Positions 10,962 through 22,440 of a stretch of DNA of 64,000 bases are shown here, in pieces (the stretch's first letter is position 1; each line of letters opens with the position of its first letter). The stretch comes from Cephalotus follicularis. Lineage: Eukaryota; Streptophyta; Magnoliopsida; Oxalidales; Cephalotaceae. Both the position numbers and the translations under genes were made by a program. The stretch covers positions 186,001-250,000 of the forward strand of contig BDDD01000922.1 in NCBI GenBank assembly GCA_001972305.1, read 5' to 3'. The notes beneath the pieces are model-generated. The model did not search any database and had not been told where the DNA came from. It saw only the letters and a list, made by a program, of their open reading frames with translations.

Positions 10962-12120
10962 ACGTCGATGTCTTTCCAATTACATCGATCTATTTCACAT
11001 CAGTAACCAAGTTAAAACCCAAAGACGTCGATGTACATAAAAGGCATCGACGTTTTTCGAGTAGCAGTCATCTTCTTCCTCACGACATAACAGACAGTAG
11101 CCATTACAACTCATATACATGCAAAACAAAATGTAACCAGGGCAGGAAACTAATATGCAGATACATATCACATTTCTAGCATAACATGGCATTAATCCAG
11201 TGAGCAAAATCAATTCAGTATTCATGCAATTTATACACCAAAATCATAGTCCATGCATGAACATTAATCTCAAGATTACAGTTATGGCTTCCCCTACCTT
11301 TTGTTCCAAGTTAGGAACCAGAAAGTCCACCTCTTTGCGTTCCAAACTAGTCAGAGCAGCCCCACCAGGTCTGTCCCGTTGCTGCTAGCCCACAAGCTGT
11401 AAGTCCCAAGCTCCAAATTGCTTCAACAATGGTGGTTTAGGCCTCTCTCCTTAACTTTCTGTTTTCTTACCCTCACTGTGTTTTCCTTTTTCTTATTTTT
11501 TCTTCCTTCGATTTAGGAAAAGAAGGGTATTTTATGTTGGTTGGAGTTTGTTTCCTTCTGCATAACGGAGTTCATAAAATCGAAGGGACATATTCATAAA
11601 GTAAACTATCTTTTTACCATAAGAAAAATAGTAGGAGTGTATGAAGGAAAGAAACATCCGTACAAAAAAATATTTGAATTCATTTCAGTAAAACCGAAGG
11701 AGTAAGCCAAGAACGAAGAATCCGTACCTTAAGCGATCACAAAAATAACTTTACGAATTGATCAACAATTTAAAAGTCCCTCAGAGCACAACAATCTAAA
11801 AGATACAATACCATTCATACAAGGGTTCAAAATCACTTTCAAAAATCAAACAGTAACTTAACAATGCTTAAAACATGTTCCAATCCATTACAAAACCAAA
11901 CGGATGAAAAAACTTGAAAACCAGGAATTTCTGGGCAATTCCAGTCGACTGCATCAAGATCTAGTCGACTACTCAAAGGTGGCAGTCGGCTACAGGACAT
12001 AGGCAGCCGACTACTCAATCTGGGATGAATCCAGTCGACTGGGACAGGGGTCCAGTTGACTGTGCAAGGCCAAACAGTAGGCTGTCTCACGAGGCAGTCG
12101 ACTGTTCTGGACGACAGATT
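10962..12120 (-). repeat. Minus-strand Tekay-like LTR fragment(s)
   Basis: At 11285-11340 the plus strand reads GGCTTCCCCTACCTTTTGTTCCAAGTTAGG and then AGTCCACCTCTTT, the reverse complement of the AACTTG...AGAGGTAGGGGAAGC landmark in the Tekay-like LTRs at 2338 and 41400. GTCGACG-type motifs occur at 10962-11056 and CAGTCGACTG-type motifs at 11941-12107. It breaks off at the copia insertion and may continue at 20173-21160. Whether it is one LTR or two is unclear. Confidence 0.55.
11941..12107 (-). repeat. CAGTCGACTG motif cluster
   Basis: About eight units such as CCAGTCGACTGC, CTAGTCGACTAC, GGCAGTCGGCTAC, GCAGCCGACTAC, CCAGTCGACTGG, CCAGTTGACTG and GCAGTCGACTGTT, spaced 14-30 bp. The core CAGTCGACTG is a perfect palindrome. 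Confidence 0.85.
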
Positions 12121-14279
12121 TGTTGGAATCGTATATACCGATTCCGGTGCCAAAATGGACAAAGGGTGTAAGGGTGTAGAATAAAATTTTAAACATACAA
12201 TTGGCAACGGAACAACACCCTATATAACAAAGCCAATCCATTATGGCACGTCCACAGACCACATGGATCACCACAACATCAACAGAATTGAATTGGTGTC
12301 ACCATTGCAAACAATGGTGACACACAAGCATGGCATAAGGAAGAAGGACCAAGAAATTATACCTGTGGGTGAAGGCTCCTTCTTTCTTTGCCGCTACAAG
12401 CTTGAGTAGATTCCCTTTGATGTTCTCCAAGCCTCAAGAACAACAAGTAATCCAGCCAGCAATGATCTAGTGCTTGAACTCTTTCTTTCTCTCACTTAGC
12501 TTAGAAAAGGTAAATTGATATTGACCAATGAAGTTAATTATCAATCCACCCTAGATAAGCCTTTGCTTAGTGTATATTAGATGAAAGGAACACCCACTCT
12601 GCAGAGAAAATCGAGTTCTTGCCCGGAAAAAATGCCTCAACCTCTCATTTCATATTTTCTGCAGAAATGCTTAATACTAGGCTCTGAATCTCTCTCCCAA
12701 TCTCCCATTCACTTAGGATCATGGCCTTCACTCCCTTGGAATCAGAAGCCATGATTCCCACGTTTCTAAAACGTGTAAAATCAAGAGAAACCGGCTAAGG
12801 ATGTGAGAGAAGTAGTGCCCACGAAGAGAGATCGTGCACATGTTGCACGTTCTGCTCAAAGACGTCGTCGCCTTCCAAAGGACGTCGACGCCTATGGAAC
12901 GTGGCACTAAAGCACATCGATGCTTTCTAAAAGACATCGACGTCTTTATCAGAGAAAAGCATCGACGTCTTTCTAAAAGACATCGACGCCTTCTGGCCAG
13001 TCAAGCATAAAGAGTCTAACTCTTTTAGTGATCTCATGTACCTTTCAAATATTGGTTAAGTAAGATCAAGCATATGTGTTTCCACAAAATGCAAAATCCA
13101 CACAACCGATATTTGACACCAAGACTTAATATGTCTAACATATTAAAGATCTAATCATTATAAGGCAGGGACCCTTTAAAACCTTGGTTAAAACGAGAGG
13201 TGTTCTCAAACTACCGAAATACCCCTAGGGTTCGGTTTAGCATTCTAAATGGTCCTCGACCAATTTAAATGCTCTCGGAATAATATCTAATATTATCCAG
13301 ATGGAAAAATTAATCTAATTAATTTTCCCATAATTTATTACACACCTCATTAACCCCAGATTTTCTAAGTAGTCGGTTCGCGTGTACTATAATCCCTTGT
13401 CATGCTTGGCCCCGATTGAGGTCTAGGGTAAGGATATGTGTCAACCCTAGATAGTACCTCAATCGCTAAAATATCTGATCATTACTAGGAGCTTTGGTAA
13501 ACTCCCCGGAAATCTAATTTACAGTCTACCTCAACCTTGGCCAAGGATTTCATAAGTCCAAAGTATAATCAGACCATAATAGGGCCGATCACCTTCGCTC
13601 AGGTGTGTCAATCCCTTATTGCGCACTCACTTATATTCGTATAGATTCGATCATACCCAAAGACCACCCGATTGCCAACCCTGCGTAAGGACTGGGTAAG
13701 GTGGAGATCAAAGCATAACCATCTCCATACAATATAGAGTAGTCGCTCAGGTATAAGGATCAGACGAGTTAAAGAACTCGGTAATTGATGATCACTTATA
13801 CACAACCGCAACAAGTAGGAGTCACTACTGACACGAGAATAGCAACTATCAAAACAGTGTCTCCTACGCAGGTCCTGTTCAGTGTACACGCTCCCAGCGC
13901 GCACCTCGTATTTTCCCTAGTGTCCAACACAGATGGTAGTGAGAGAATCCATCCCCTGATTCCATGAGCAGGCAATATGCGCGCAAGTCTATCCGGTTCA
14001 CTAATGCCCACAAAGTGAACCTATGACTTGGAACAAGTTTGACATAAGGAATAAGGTAACCAGTCTCACAGCCTCCATGCCAGGCATCCAACCTTATGTC
14101 AAGGCATCACTAGTATAAGTAGGCAATTAAATAAACTACTTCAATTGTGTGATAAAATACAAGTGATATAGCCATAACAAATTTAGCACGCATCGTATAT
14201 AAGGAAAAAATTGTTCCATACATAGTAAGATATAATATGACAATCCATCTAATGGCTTGTCGGGTCACTATATCTAACA
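12121..14279 (-). repeat. 3' LTR of copia element 1 (2.16 kb)
   Basis: Starts TGTTGGAATCGTATATACCG and ends GGGTCACTATATCTAACA. Just beyond, the minus strand reads CTTGAGGGTCAAGTGAGAGATTG, the purine-rich tract expected at the 3' LTR edge. The site GTTCCATACATAG (about 14202-14214) is the undisturbed form of the place where the solo LTR entered the sister LTR. Confidence 0.9.
12858..12992 (-). repeat. GTCGACG motif cluster in copia 3' LTR
   Basis: Six motifs in 135 bp: AAGACGTCGTCGCC, AGGACGTCGACGCC, CACATCGATGCTT, AAGACATCGACGTCTTT, AAGCATCGACGTCTTT and AAGACATCGACGCCTT. Several are close to the palindrome AAAGACGTCGACGTCTTT. Confidence 0.85.
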
Positions 14280-14681
14280 ATCTCTCACTTGACCCTCAAG
14301 CCATGAACTCATATAGCCTAGACCCATCGTCCCACGATGATGCTCCAGAGCTTTGGTGCCCATTGCCTTGGTTAGTGGATCTGCTATGTTCTCCTCTGAG
14401 GAGACCCTCTAAAGCTGTATATCTCCCCTACCAATAATCTCTCGGATCAAATGGTAGCTCCGCTCGATGTGTTTGGATCACTGGTGAGACCGTGGTTCCT
14501 TGGCTTGTGCTACAGCCCCATTATTATCATAGTATACAACAACTGGACTAATAATGGATGGAACAAATCCTAGTTCAGTAATGAACTTGCGCATCCAAAC
14601 ACCCTCCTTGGCGGCATCTGAGGCTGCTATGTACTCAGCTTCTGTGGTAGAATCTGCAATAGTCCCTTGCTTAGAACTGCG

Positions 14682-15124
14682 CTAGCTCATAGCACCACCA
14701 TTAAGTACAAACACGTACCCAAAGGCAGATTTGTGATCATCCGGATCACTATCAAAACTGGAGTCTGTGAAGCCCTCCAATTTTAGATCATTATCTTTTC
14801 CATATATCAAGAACATTTCCTGAGTCCTCCTAAGGTACTTCAGGATTCCCTTGACCACTTCCCAGTGCTTCTCACCGGGATCAGACTGAAAACCCCCAAA
14901 AGAGCGATACACCGAGCATGCTCATCGTCCTCCAGCCACATGGCCAGACGATCGCACTCATCAGGCGTAGGATCATCACCTAGTGATAGAGGCCCCCATT
15001 TCATCACATACGCCAATTTATTGGCCGTTAGGATGAATTTGAGGTTGCGGTGCCAATCGTTGAAGTTGGGCCTCTCAAGTTTATTTGTCTCTAGAATACG
15101 GGACATTGCATTTGATAAAGCCAT
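14682..15124 (-). pseudogene. Copia gag start and RNase H end
   Basis: From 15124 downward the minus strand reads as the N-terminal part of a copia gag of the UBN2 type (ILETNKLERPNFNDWHRNLK, then LTANKLAYV and PTPDECDRLAMWLEDDEHAR). Near the lower end it reads as a copia RNase H end (EKHWEVVKGILKYLRRT, FTDSSFDSDPDDHKS, GYVFVLNGGAMS). Protease, integrase and most of reverse transcriptase are not present. It is a fossil and broken. Gag of the same type occurs at 23575-24188. Confidence 0.85.
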
Positions 15125-15306
15125 TCTAGCAACCTAGATAAGGAAATATAAGTTGAGTCAGCATCTATTCCAGTTTAATATATGATAACCATAACACTTG
15201 GTCTTTAGTGCTTATGGTCCCTCCCACTATTCTAATTGTATCCCATACCCCCATAAGAAACTCGAGAAGTCTAACTTCCTAGTGGGGATTGGAATCCATT
15301 GCAATC

Positions 15307-15457
15307 ATATTATAGCCTCAGCTAGGGCATGACAAACTATAATATATCCAATGGGTAGGCTTTCTTGCCAATTTGTATCCAATACAAGATCCAATCATCG
15401 TATTTGGCCTTAGATTCAATATGGCCTCAACTAGGGCATGACAAATCATCATAATCT
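15307..15457 (-). other. Conserved-loop hairpins in copia 1 leader
   Basis: Hairpin a: ATATTATA (15307-15314) and TATAATAT (15338-15345) pair perfectly around a 23-nt loop with GCCTCAGCTAGGGCATGACA. Hairpin b: AGATTCAATATG (15412-15423) and CATCATAATCT (15447-15457) pair with a bulge around nearly the same loop (GCCTCAACTAGGGCATGACA). The same loop recurs in copia element 2. Confidence 0.75.
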
Positions 15458-16077
15458 TGATAAGTCCAGTACCCACAATTTTCATTGGAATGCACTAAAT
15501 GTCAATGGATCTTGGCAAGGACAATATTAGTAATGACTTGAGGCCAAACTCATTACTAGGTCTTCCTAGGTGTAATGATTTAAATCTATTTATTACAACA
15601 TTAACCATGCATACATGGCCTTCAAAAATCTTGTACTTCATTTCTCCTTTCCTCCATCTCTCCTTGCAAGGTCTTCTTTTACAAAAGGAACAATACATTT
15701 TCGAAAAAAAATTTACATTTAAAATTACAAGGAGAAATTACAAAAGTAAGGATAAACAAATGATGCACGCATGCACCAAATTACAGACCTTTAAAGATAA
15801 TAAATAAATTAAAACCATTCACACAAAGAAAACCATAAACTAGGTCTATGTCCTTTCCGGGCCATCCATTGTGCATAAGATTTATATTATATCCAATATA
15901 ATAAAACCACAAATAAAACAAATGCCATAAATGATAACCAATTACACAATTTAATTCAATGATTGTTAATTGATCAAACTCCCACTAAATCAAGCAATGA
16001 TTTTTAATCTTCCAAGTGCAAAAATGTATAAAATCCAATTTTATCAAAAACAAGTTTTTTTTTTATTTTTTATAAAA

Positions 16078-16322
16078 GACGTCGACGCCTTTCCAAAAGG
16101 GCATCGACGTGTTTTCTGGAAAAATATGAACAAAGCGTCGATGCAAAAACAGAGCATCAATGCGTTTCACAAGAACAATTGAAAAAGGCGTCGACGTCCA
16201 ACAAGAACATTGACGCGTTTCACAAAAATATGAACGAGACCTCGACGTCAGTCACTAACGTCGACGTCTATCCTGGGAATTTGAACATGACATCGACGTC
16301 TACGAATGACGTCGACGTCTTT
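16078..16322 (-). repeat. GTCGACG motif cluster in copia 1 leader
   Basis: Ten or so units, among them AAGACGTCGACGCCTTT, GGGCATCGACGTGTTTT, AAGCGTCGATGC, AGGCGTCGACGTCC, CTCGACGTC, AACGTCGACGTCT, GACATCGACGTCT and GACGTCGACGTCTTT. Spacing is about 20-30 bp. Confidence 0.9.
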
Positions 16323-16604
16323 AGCCCCCTAGGCATTTTCTGCATTTCGAAAAATGCTGAATTCAATGGTTTAGACTATGGAATACCATTCTGGCATTCC
16401 AAAATGCATTATGCATGTTCCAAACTTAATTCTAAACACATTTAAACACATTCCAAGCACAAAAACACAATGAAATCCAATTTCATGCAATTTTCATAAA
16501 GGCACTTAGAAAATTTAGTTTGATTACAAAACACATCCAATGATTAAACTATTAATTAGTACATCATCTAACGCATACATATTCAATTAAGGATGATGTG
16601 GGAC

Positions 16605-16616
16605 GCTCTGATACCA
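16605..16616 (-). other. Primer-binding site, copia element 1
   Basis: GCTCTGATACCA on the plus strand is TGGTATCAGAGC on the minus strand, complementary to the 3' end of plant initiator tRNA-Met. It lies directly inside the 5' LTR and fixes the element's direction. Confidence 0.9.
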
Positions 16617-17495
16617 CCGTTGGAATCGTATATACCGATTCCGGTGCCAAAATGGACAAAGGGTGTAAGGGTGTAGAATAAAATTTTAAACATACAATCA
16701 TGGCAGCGGAATAACACCCTATATAACAAAACCAATCCATTATGGCACGTCCACAGACCACATGGATCACCACAACATCAACAGAATTGAATTGGTGTCA
16801 CCATTGCAAACAATGGTGACACACAAGCATGGCATAAGGAAGAAGGACCAAGAAATTATACCATTGGGTGAAGGCTCCTTCTTTCTTTGCCGCTACAAGG
16901 ATTTCATGCTTGGCCCCGATTGAGGTCTAGGGTAAGGATATGTGTCAACCCTAGATAGTACCTCAATGGCTAAAATATCTGATCATTACTAGGACCTTTG
17001 GTAAACTCTCCGAAAATCTAATTTCCAGTCTACCTCAACCTTGGCCAAGGATTTCATAAGTCCAAAGTATAATCAGACCATTATAGGGCCGATCACCTTC
17101 GCTCAGGTGTGACAATCCCTTATTGCGCACTCACTTATATTCGTATAGATTCGATCATACCCAAAAACCACCTGATTGTTAAGGTAACCAGTCTCACAGC
17201 CTCCATGCCAGGCATCCAACCTTATGTCAGGGCATCACTAGTATAAGTAGGCAATTAAATAAACTACTTCAATTATGTGATAAAATACAAGTGATATATC
17301 CATCACAAATTTAGCACGCATCATATATAAGGAAAAAGATTGTTCCATACTGTAACGCCCGGGATTTTTGTTAAGGTGTAATATTGCATTTTTAATGTAA
17401 TTTTATACGTGGAATTAATGAGGATTGTGTTTTTCCCCTTTGGTGTGGTAAAAGTTGCAAGAAAAAGTATGTTAGTGTGCTTTTGGTGCAGGGGG

Positions 17496-17640
17496 CAGCC
17501 GACTGCCACATGGAGGTAGCCGACTGGACTCCCCTGGTGAAGGTGGCAGCCAGCTGCTGTGAGGAAGCAGCCGGATGTTTTGAGTGTCGGCAGAAACAGT
17601 CGACTACCAAGCCATGGCAGTCGACTGCCATGCGCCAGAT
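17496..17640 (+). repeat. CAGTCGACTG motif cluster, first half of solo LTR
   Basis: Six units: GCAGCCGACTGCC, GTAGCCGACTGG, GCAGCCAGCTGC, GCAGCCGGATG, ACAGTCGACTACC and GCAGTCGACTGCC. It is placed like the 1659-1791 cluster in the related LTR, but with a different motif. Confidence 0.85.
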
Positions 17641-18154
17641 AGCCACGTGCTGTCAGCCTTTAAGCGGTGAAAAACGGGTGTTTTGGCATTTGTGGGATGT
17701 GGCAGAGTGAGGGGCCGGGTCTCCTTGATAAAAACACAACTTCCTCTCCTCAATCTCCATCTCCTCTGTGATTCAAGAGTGTTTGAAGGTGATTTTGAGA
17801 GTTAAAGTGTGTGGGTGTGTTGTGGACATACGGAGCTTGGTGTTGAACCGTGGCTTGGAGGCTCGGACCAGTGGAGGAACCGGACCCGTGGAGGGCTGCT
17901 GGACACGTTGGAGGTGCAAGGACCTCGGATCTAGGACTTAAAGAGGTGGATTGCAACTCCTAACTTGGAGTTCTAAGGTAGGGGAAAGCTATATTTGTGA
18001 TTCAAAGTCATTTATAATGATGTTATGAGTGAAATGCATATGTGATATTGCGATAGAAGCATGGATATGTGTTGTGGATAGTGGTTGTGGTTTTGAATGG
18101 TTTAAATGTGAATTGAAGTGTGTGATTGCTGCTGTTTTCGGGCACTGCCCGTAG

Positions 18155-18585
18155 AGGCAGTCGACTGTCCAGGGAGGACAGCCGACTGTCCAAGGCTAGC
18201 AGTCGACTGTTTTGGGTAAAAGCCGACCGTCCAAGGATAACAGCCGACTGGGCATTAGAGCCAGTCGACTGTTTGTGCCTGGAATTGCAGGTTTCTTCCT
18301 GTTGATTGTGTAGCCGACTGCCAAGGAAGGCAGCCGACTGTCTGGTGGTGCAGCCGACTGTCTTGGGTAACAGCCGACTGTCCACGTGTTACTCTCCCGG
18401 ACATGCTGGGACAGGTGGCAGCAAGGAATGTGTATTGTATTGGACCAGCCGACTGTTGGTATGGGATAGCCGACTGCCAAGGATGGCCGCTGACTGTTGG
18501 TTAAGGGCAGCCGACTGCCAAGTATGGGACAGCCGACTGTTGAAGGAGAACAACCGACTGTCAGTGAGAAACAGCTGACTGGTTG
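18155..18585 (+). repeat. CAGTCGACTG/CAGCCGACTG motif cluster, second half of solo LTR
   Basis: About 17 units at 17-35 bp spacing, mostly GCAGTCGACTGTCC, ACAGCCGACTGTCC and GCAGCCGACTGCCAAG. Many units end in the same CCAAGG or TTGG trailer. This is the densest array in the window. Confidence 0.9.
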
Positions 18586-19730
18586 GGACCGTTTTGCATT
18601 GTGAGCATATGTGTGCATATTGTACTGTGTTAGACTGTGTTTCGAGTTGCTTATTGAGGATTGTGAAACGTTTTACCCCTTTTTGGAAGTGCAAATGTGA
18701 TTTACATAAATTATTACTTTATGTGAAATGTACGTTTTGAGATATATACATATTCTCGAAAGATTGTGAAAGCAGCTTCCAAAACCTTGTGAAAATGTGA
18801 ATGGTTTATTAAAATCATTAGTTATTTGGAAAATGGTTTCCAAAAGGATTGCGAAAATGGCTTACGACAGATTGCGAAACTGATATACAAATATGTATTT
18901 TTGGGGTATTTGAATGTAATTCAAATAACTAGGTTTTACTAAAGGGTATTGTTACAAGTATTTTGACTTGAGTTTGGGAAAATGATCGTTACATATATTT
19001 TGACAAATATATATGTTGCAAGTATTTATATCTATAAATTACTTGAAATCTTTAAAGAGAAATGTATTATTGCAAGTATTTTATGAATCATAACTTACTT
19101 GGGAAATGAAGTGTTATATATATGTTTTGACAAATATATGTATGTCGAAAGTATTTATACTTTAACCATTTTGGGAACGAGATGTTTTGATCAAGTATTT
19201 ATTTTATAAACTACTTGAGTGGTATTGTGGGTGCTGTGTTTGCACTGTCATTGTGACTATGTTGAGTGTTGGTACTTAGCCGTTGTGCTAGTATCGTTAT
19301 CGTGTATTGATTGACTGATTGATTGTTGTTACTTAGCCGCCGTGCTAGTAACGTTGATGTTATTGTATTGATTGTGATTGAGTGTTGCCGCTAGCGGGGT
19401 AAAGTTGGTACATAGCCGTCGTGCTAGTATCGTGAGTGTTGCCGTTAGCGGGGAAGTGCTGGTACTCGCGGCCGTTCTTGTATCGTAGTGAGTTTCGAGT
19501 GTTGTCCACGCTGTCGTGCCTGTGATGGGAACAATTGTTTGCTATTGAGTGTATTGAATGTCTGCCTTGACATGCCTGATTGTTGTCCTTTGGGACGTGG
19601 CTGATCGTTATTGTGGAGTGATGGGTCCTTAGAGACCCTAGATATTGTTGGCTTTGGTGCCGTGGTGATATTGTGAACCGTGTAGTGTGGATGTGTCGTA
19701 ACATTATGGCCTGTGACCGTGTGGTCGTGG

Positions 19731-19758
19731 TATATATGTATATATATATATATATATA
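19731..19758. repeat. (TA)n microsatellite
   Basis: TATATATGTATATATATATATATATATA-type run within the solo LTR. Confidence 0.9.
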
Positions 19759-20172
19759 ACTTCATTGTGTTTCAGGTTGGTGCAGCTGTTGGCTACCGTG
19801 GGCTCCGAGGAGCAATGTGGAGTTTATGTTGTTTACTTTTGAGGAAATGTTTATCGATATTTGTAATAAATGAATGGTTGTAATGATGAATATTGTTACG
19901 CTCCATTTTAAGGGCAGTTAACTGTGATGATGTTTCTGTTGTAGCATGTAGTATGGGATGCATGCTATGTTATTTTTCGTCTTATATTATATGCTTCCGT
20001 AGGTTGTTAATGGATATGGAAAGTTTTAATTTTACGGTATTTTGCATAAGCCGGATTTATATGTTAGTTGCCACCACTTTATATGTTGTTTGTGAAACGG
20101 GGTGTGACACATACATAGTAAGATATAATATGACAATCCATCTAATAGCTTGTCGGGTCACTATATCTAACA

Positions 20173-21160
20173 AGAACAGCAAAAACACAGCAATTCAATT
20201 CCAATTTTCTGTTAAAACTCCATTATCATAATACCAGTTGATTTTAACCACTTATATAGGTCCTATGTGACTTAACCGTGGCAATTAAACATCCAGAATC
20301 AAAAGGTTCATGCAATTTGGTGATCACACTCATAGAGAGAAGCAAGTTCCAATTTTTATTTGCATAATTCCACTACTAATTTTCTGTCAAACACCAATTA
20401 ACATATTCAAAACCTGTTTGTATCATTACAAAACACTTCCTGACCTTCTAACAATCCTAGAACATCAACAAAACATGTATGGCAGGGAGTAAACTAAACC
20501 AATATACTAGCAATGAACATGCAACTTGATGATACAAAACGAAATTCACTGCTATGTCAAATTAACAGAGGAAACCAACCTGATTCAGTGATGCAAGAAG
20601 ACAATAACAGGTCCTAATCCTTGCAAATTCGGCTCCCAAACTCAAGAAAACAGTGGTGGCATATGACAAAGGTAATGGGTGTACATAACAGAAATATAAA
20701 GAGCAAAATCTGCTGGGTATGGAAAGGAGCAATCACAATCCTATTAGTTAAGGAATTAGGGCAGGGATTCGGGATTGCTAGGGAGAATTAAAGGAAAGAA
20801 TTGGTTTTGGCAGAAGAAGGAAGAAAAACGTGAGAGAGAGGGAGAGGGAAATAGCAAGTAAGAATAGGTTTTAAATAAATAAAGGGATTTATTTCACAAA
20901 ACAAACTAATTTGCCATAATACATTATTTGTTCTCTTTTTAAAATCCTTTTTATTTGTTTGTCATAAAACCAATTTTGATCACTTAAAAAAATGCCAACA
21001 ACAATTATTATTATTATCTATTTTACCAATTATCCAAAAGGCAACACAATTGGTATTATAAAGCCCAAATAAAGTTTAAAATAGACCAACATAATAACAA
21101 AACAAAATCAAATCAAATAAAAATCCGAAAAGTATGCACGTGAATGGACGGGGTATTACA
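20173..21160 (-). repeat. Minus-strand LTR-like segment ending GGGGTATTACA
   Basis: Right flank of copia element 1. The far end, GACGGGGTATTACA at 21160, is the reverse complement of a gypsy LTR start (TGTAATACCCCG). A purine-rich GAGAGAGAGGGAGAGGG block near 20832 resembles the pyrimidine-rich leader of related LTRs on the other strand. No coding sequence is seen. It is probably the continuation of 10962-12120. Confidence 0.5.
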
Positions 21161-22440
21161 CATATAGCACATGGCATGCACACTTAAGAAAAGAGATTTA
21201 TTCAACACATTAACTCTCTTCTCTCTTCTCTTTCTCACGGCTGAATCTCTCTTTTCTCTCTTATCCTCCATGACCATGTGCATCATTTTCTCATGGTTGG
21301 AGTGCATAACTTGGTTGGTTGTTGAAGAGAGAAGCCAAAGATATTATCCTCTCACCCTCCTTAACAACTTTGATGGTGGAGATAACACCATATCTCTACC
21401 ATCATTGTTTAGTTTTTCTAGGATCTTTGAACCAGCAAAAATCCCTTCATATAAAGCCTTGTCGTTCCTATGGGAGCATTATTTTTGAAGGTGGATTGCT
21501 TTGAGCTCAAAGGAAGATAACACACCAAAAGTGGAGGAGCAAGGAAAATGGTATTCTTCTTTGTTACTCATCTTTTTCATCTTTGAGATAGTGGTGTGTG
21601 TGTTGGTGCTAGGGCTTTGCCAAGCCCTAGAATTTGTGTTTATATGCAGGTTATAATGTTTTCTAAGAGTGGCTGAAACCCTAGCTCATTCCAAGTGGGA
21701 ATGATACCCTTAGGGTTAGGGTATAGGATAGGTGCTAAGGTGGAGCTTGAATTTGGGTTTGTGTTGAACCCTAATTCCTTTTGGCATTGTGGCTGAATTT
21801 TTTAGATGAATTTGTAATGCTCCACTACTGTCCTAGCATCTATTTAATGTGTTATTAAACCCTTAGGGTTAGGCCTCTGGGGTTAGATTCATGGTGGAAT
21901 TGGATTAGGGTATATGTGCACCCTAATTCCAATTTTGGTTGCTAGTCGATTTTAGGGTTTGTGTAACCCTATTCCACCTGCACTTTCCCTTGCTTGGAAC
22001 CTGCCATGGTGACTTTTAATTGTCCAATTAGTGATCCTTGGATTTTAATTGGGACATTTGAGGGATAGGTTATGGGTGATTAGTTTATCGGTATCAAAAT
22101 TTTAAAATTAGTCACCCTAAACCCTATGTCCCTGAAATGGTTTTCTTCCGCTACATTCCTAGTTTCCAACAATCGGATTCAAACTGGGCTTTTGGGTCCA
22201 ACCTGATTATTGGAAAAGCGATGCATACTACACACATGCTAGCTTCACTGGAAATCTAGTTTTCACTATTATATATTAAATTGGCATTAGTGTTTTACTT
22301 ATTAATTTATATTTACCACCGTATTGTCAAATTGGTATATTAAGAGAAACCACAGTGGGGGTATGTTTAACATATCATGTGCAGTGGCACATAATTAAAA
22401 CAAGATAGAAACTTTTTAAAATTAAAATGAATAAAGAATA
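21161..22440. other. Non-coding, LTR-like, unassigned
   Basis: About 1.3 kb without coding signal. It has CT-rich runs near 21215-21270 and repeated ACCCTA/CCCTAA words (21600-22130), which resemble telobox-like elements of plant LTR promoters. I see no clear LTR ends and no match to the other elements in the window. Confidence 0.35.

Larger units (their letters stand above)
15125..16604 (-). other. Copia element 1 leader, non-coding
   Basis: Lies between the primer site and the gag start. It holds a motif cluster on the primer side (16078-16322) and hairpins on the gag side (15307-15457). I see no ORF of substance. The long leader of about 1.5 kb is matched by the other two copia elements (about 1.6-1.9 kb). 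Confidence 0.75.
17351..20109 (+). mobile_element. Solo LTR of a Tekay-like gypsy family, 5-bp target duplication CATAC
   Basis: Starts TGTAACGCCCGGGATTTTTG and ends AACGGGGTGTGACA. CATAC precedes it (17346-17350) and follows it (20110-20114), and the sister copia LTR at 14202-14214 shows the empty site with a single CATAC. No internal region is present, so this is a single LTR left after LTR-LTR recombination. Landmarks shared with 1466-4045 include AGGTAGGGGAAAGC (about 17976), the pair of motif clusters, GCTCCATTTTAAGGGCAGTTAAC and the terminal block. It looks whole as an LTR. Confidence 0.95.
12121..20172 (-). mobile_element. Ty1/copia element 1, minus strand, with nested solo LTR
   Basis: Two LTRs starting TGTTGGAATCG (CGTTGGAATCG in the second) and ending CTATATCTAACA on the plus strand flank an internal region with minus-strand copia coding remnants and an initiator-Met primer site (16605-16616). 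Direction is minus, so 12121-14279 is the 3' LTR. Over the first 250 bp the LTRs differ by only about 3-4% by eye, so the element is fairly young (about 1-2 million years at usual plant rates). Flanking 5-mers (AGATT and AGAAC) match poorly. Broken: only the gag start and the RNase H end are left of the polyprotein, and a solo Tekay-like LTR sits in the 5' LTR. Confidence 0.85.
16618..20172 (-). repeat. 5' LTR of copia element 1, split by a solo LTR
   Basis: Copia LTR sequence runs from the primer site to 17350 and resumes at 20110 to end in CTATATCTAACA at 20172. Between lies the solo Tekay-like LTR. The copia LTR text matches 12121-14279 closely but is shorter overall. Confidence 0.85.

Noticed and set aside
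18155-18585. Regularly spaced palindromic repeats that look like a CRISPR array
   Set aside because: Units are short and degenerate, spacers are irregular (about 5-25 bp), the DNA is plant LTR, and no cas gene is near.
18023-18694. Overlapping open frames on both strands rich in repeated SRLP/QSAA-type peptides
   Set aside because: They are translations of the CAGTCGACTG array; the periodicity comes from the DNA repeats, not from a protein.
21600-22130. CCCTAA/ACCCTA words suggesting a telomeric tract
   Set aside because: They are scattered single words, not a tandem TTTAGGG run; teloboxes in plant promoters look like this.
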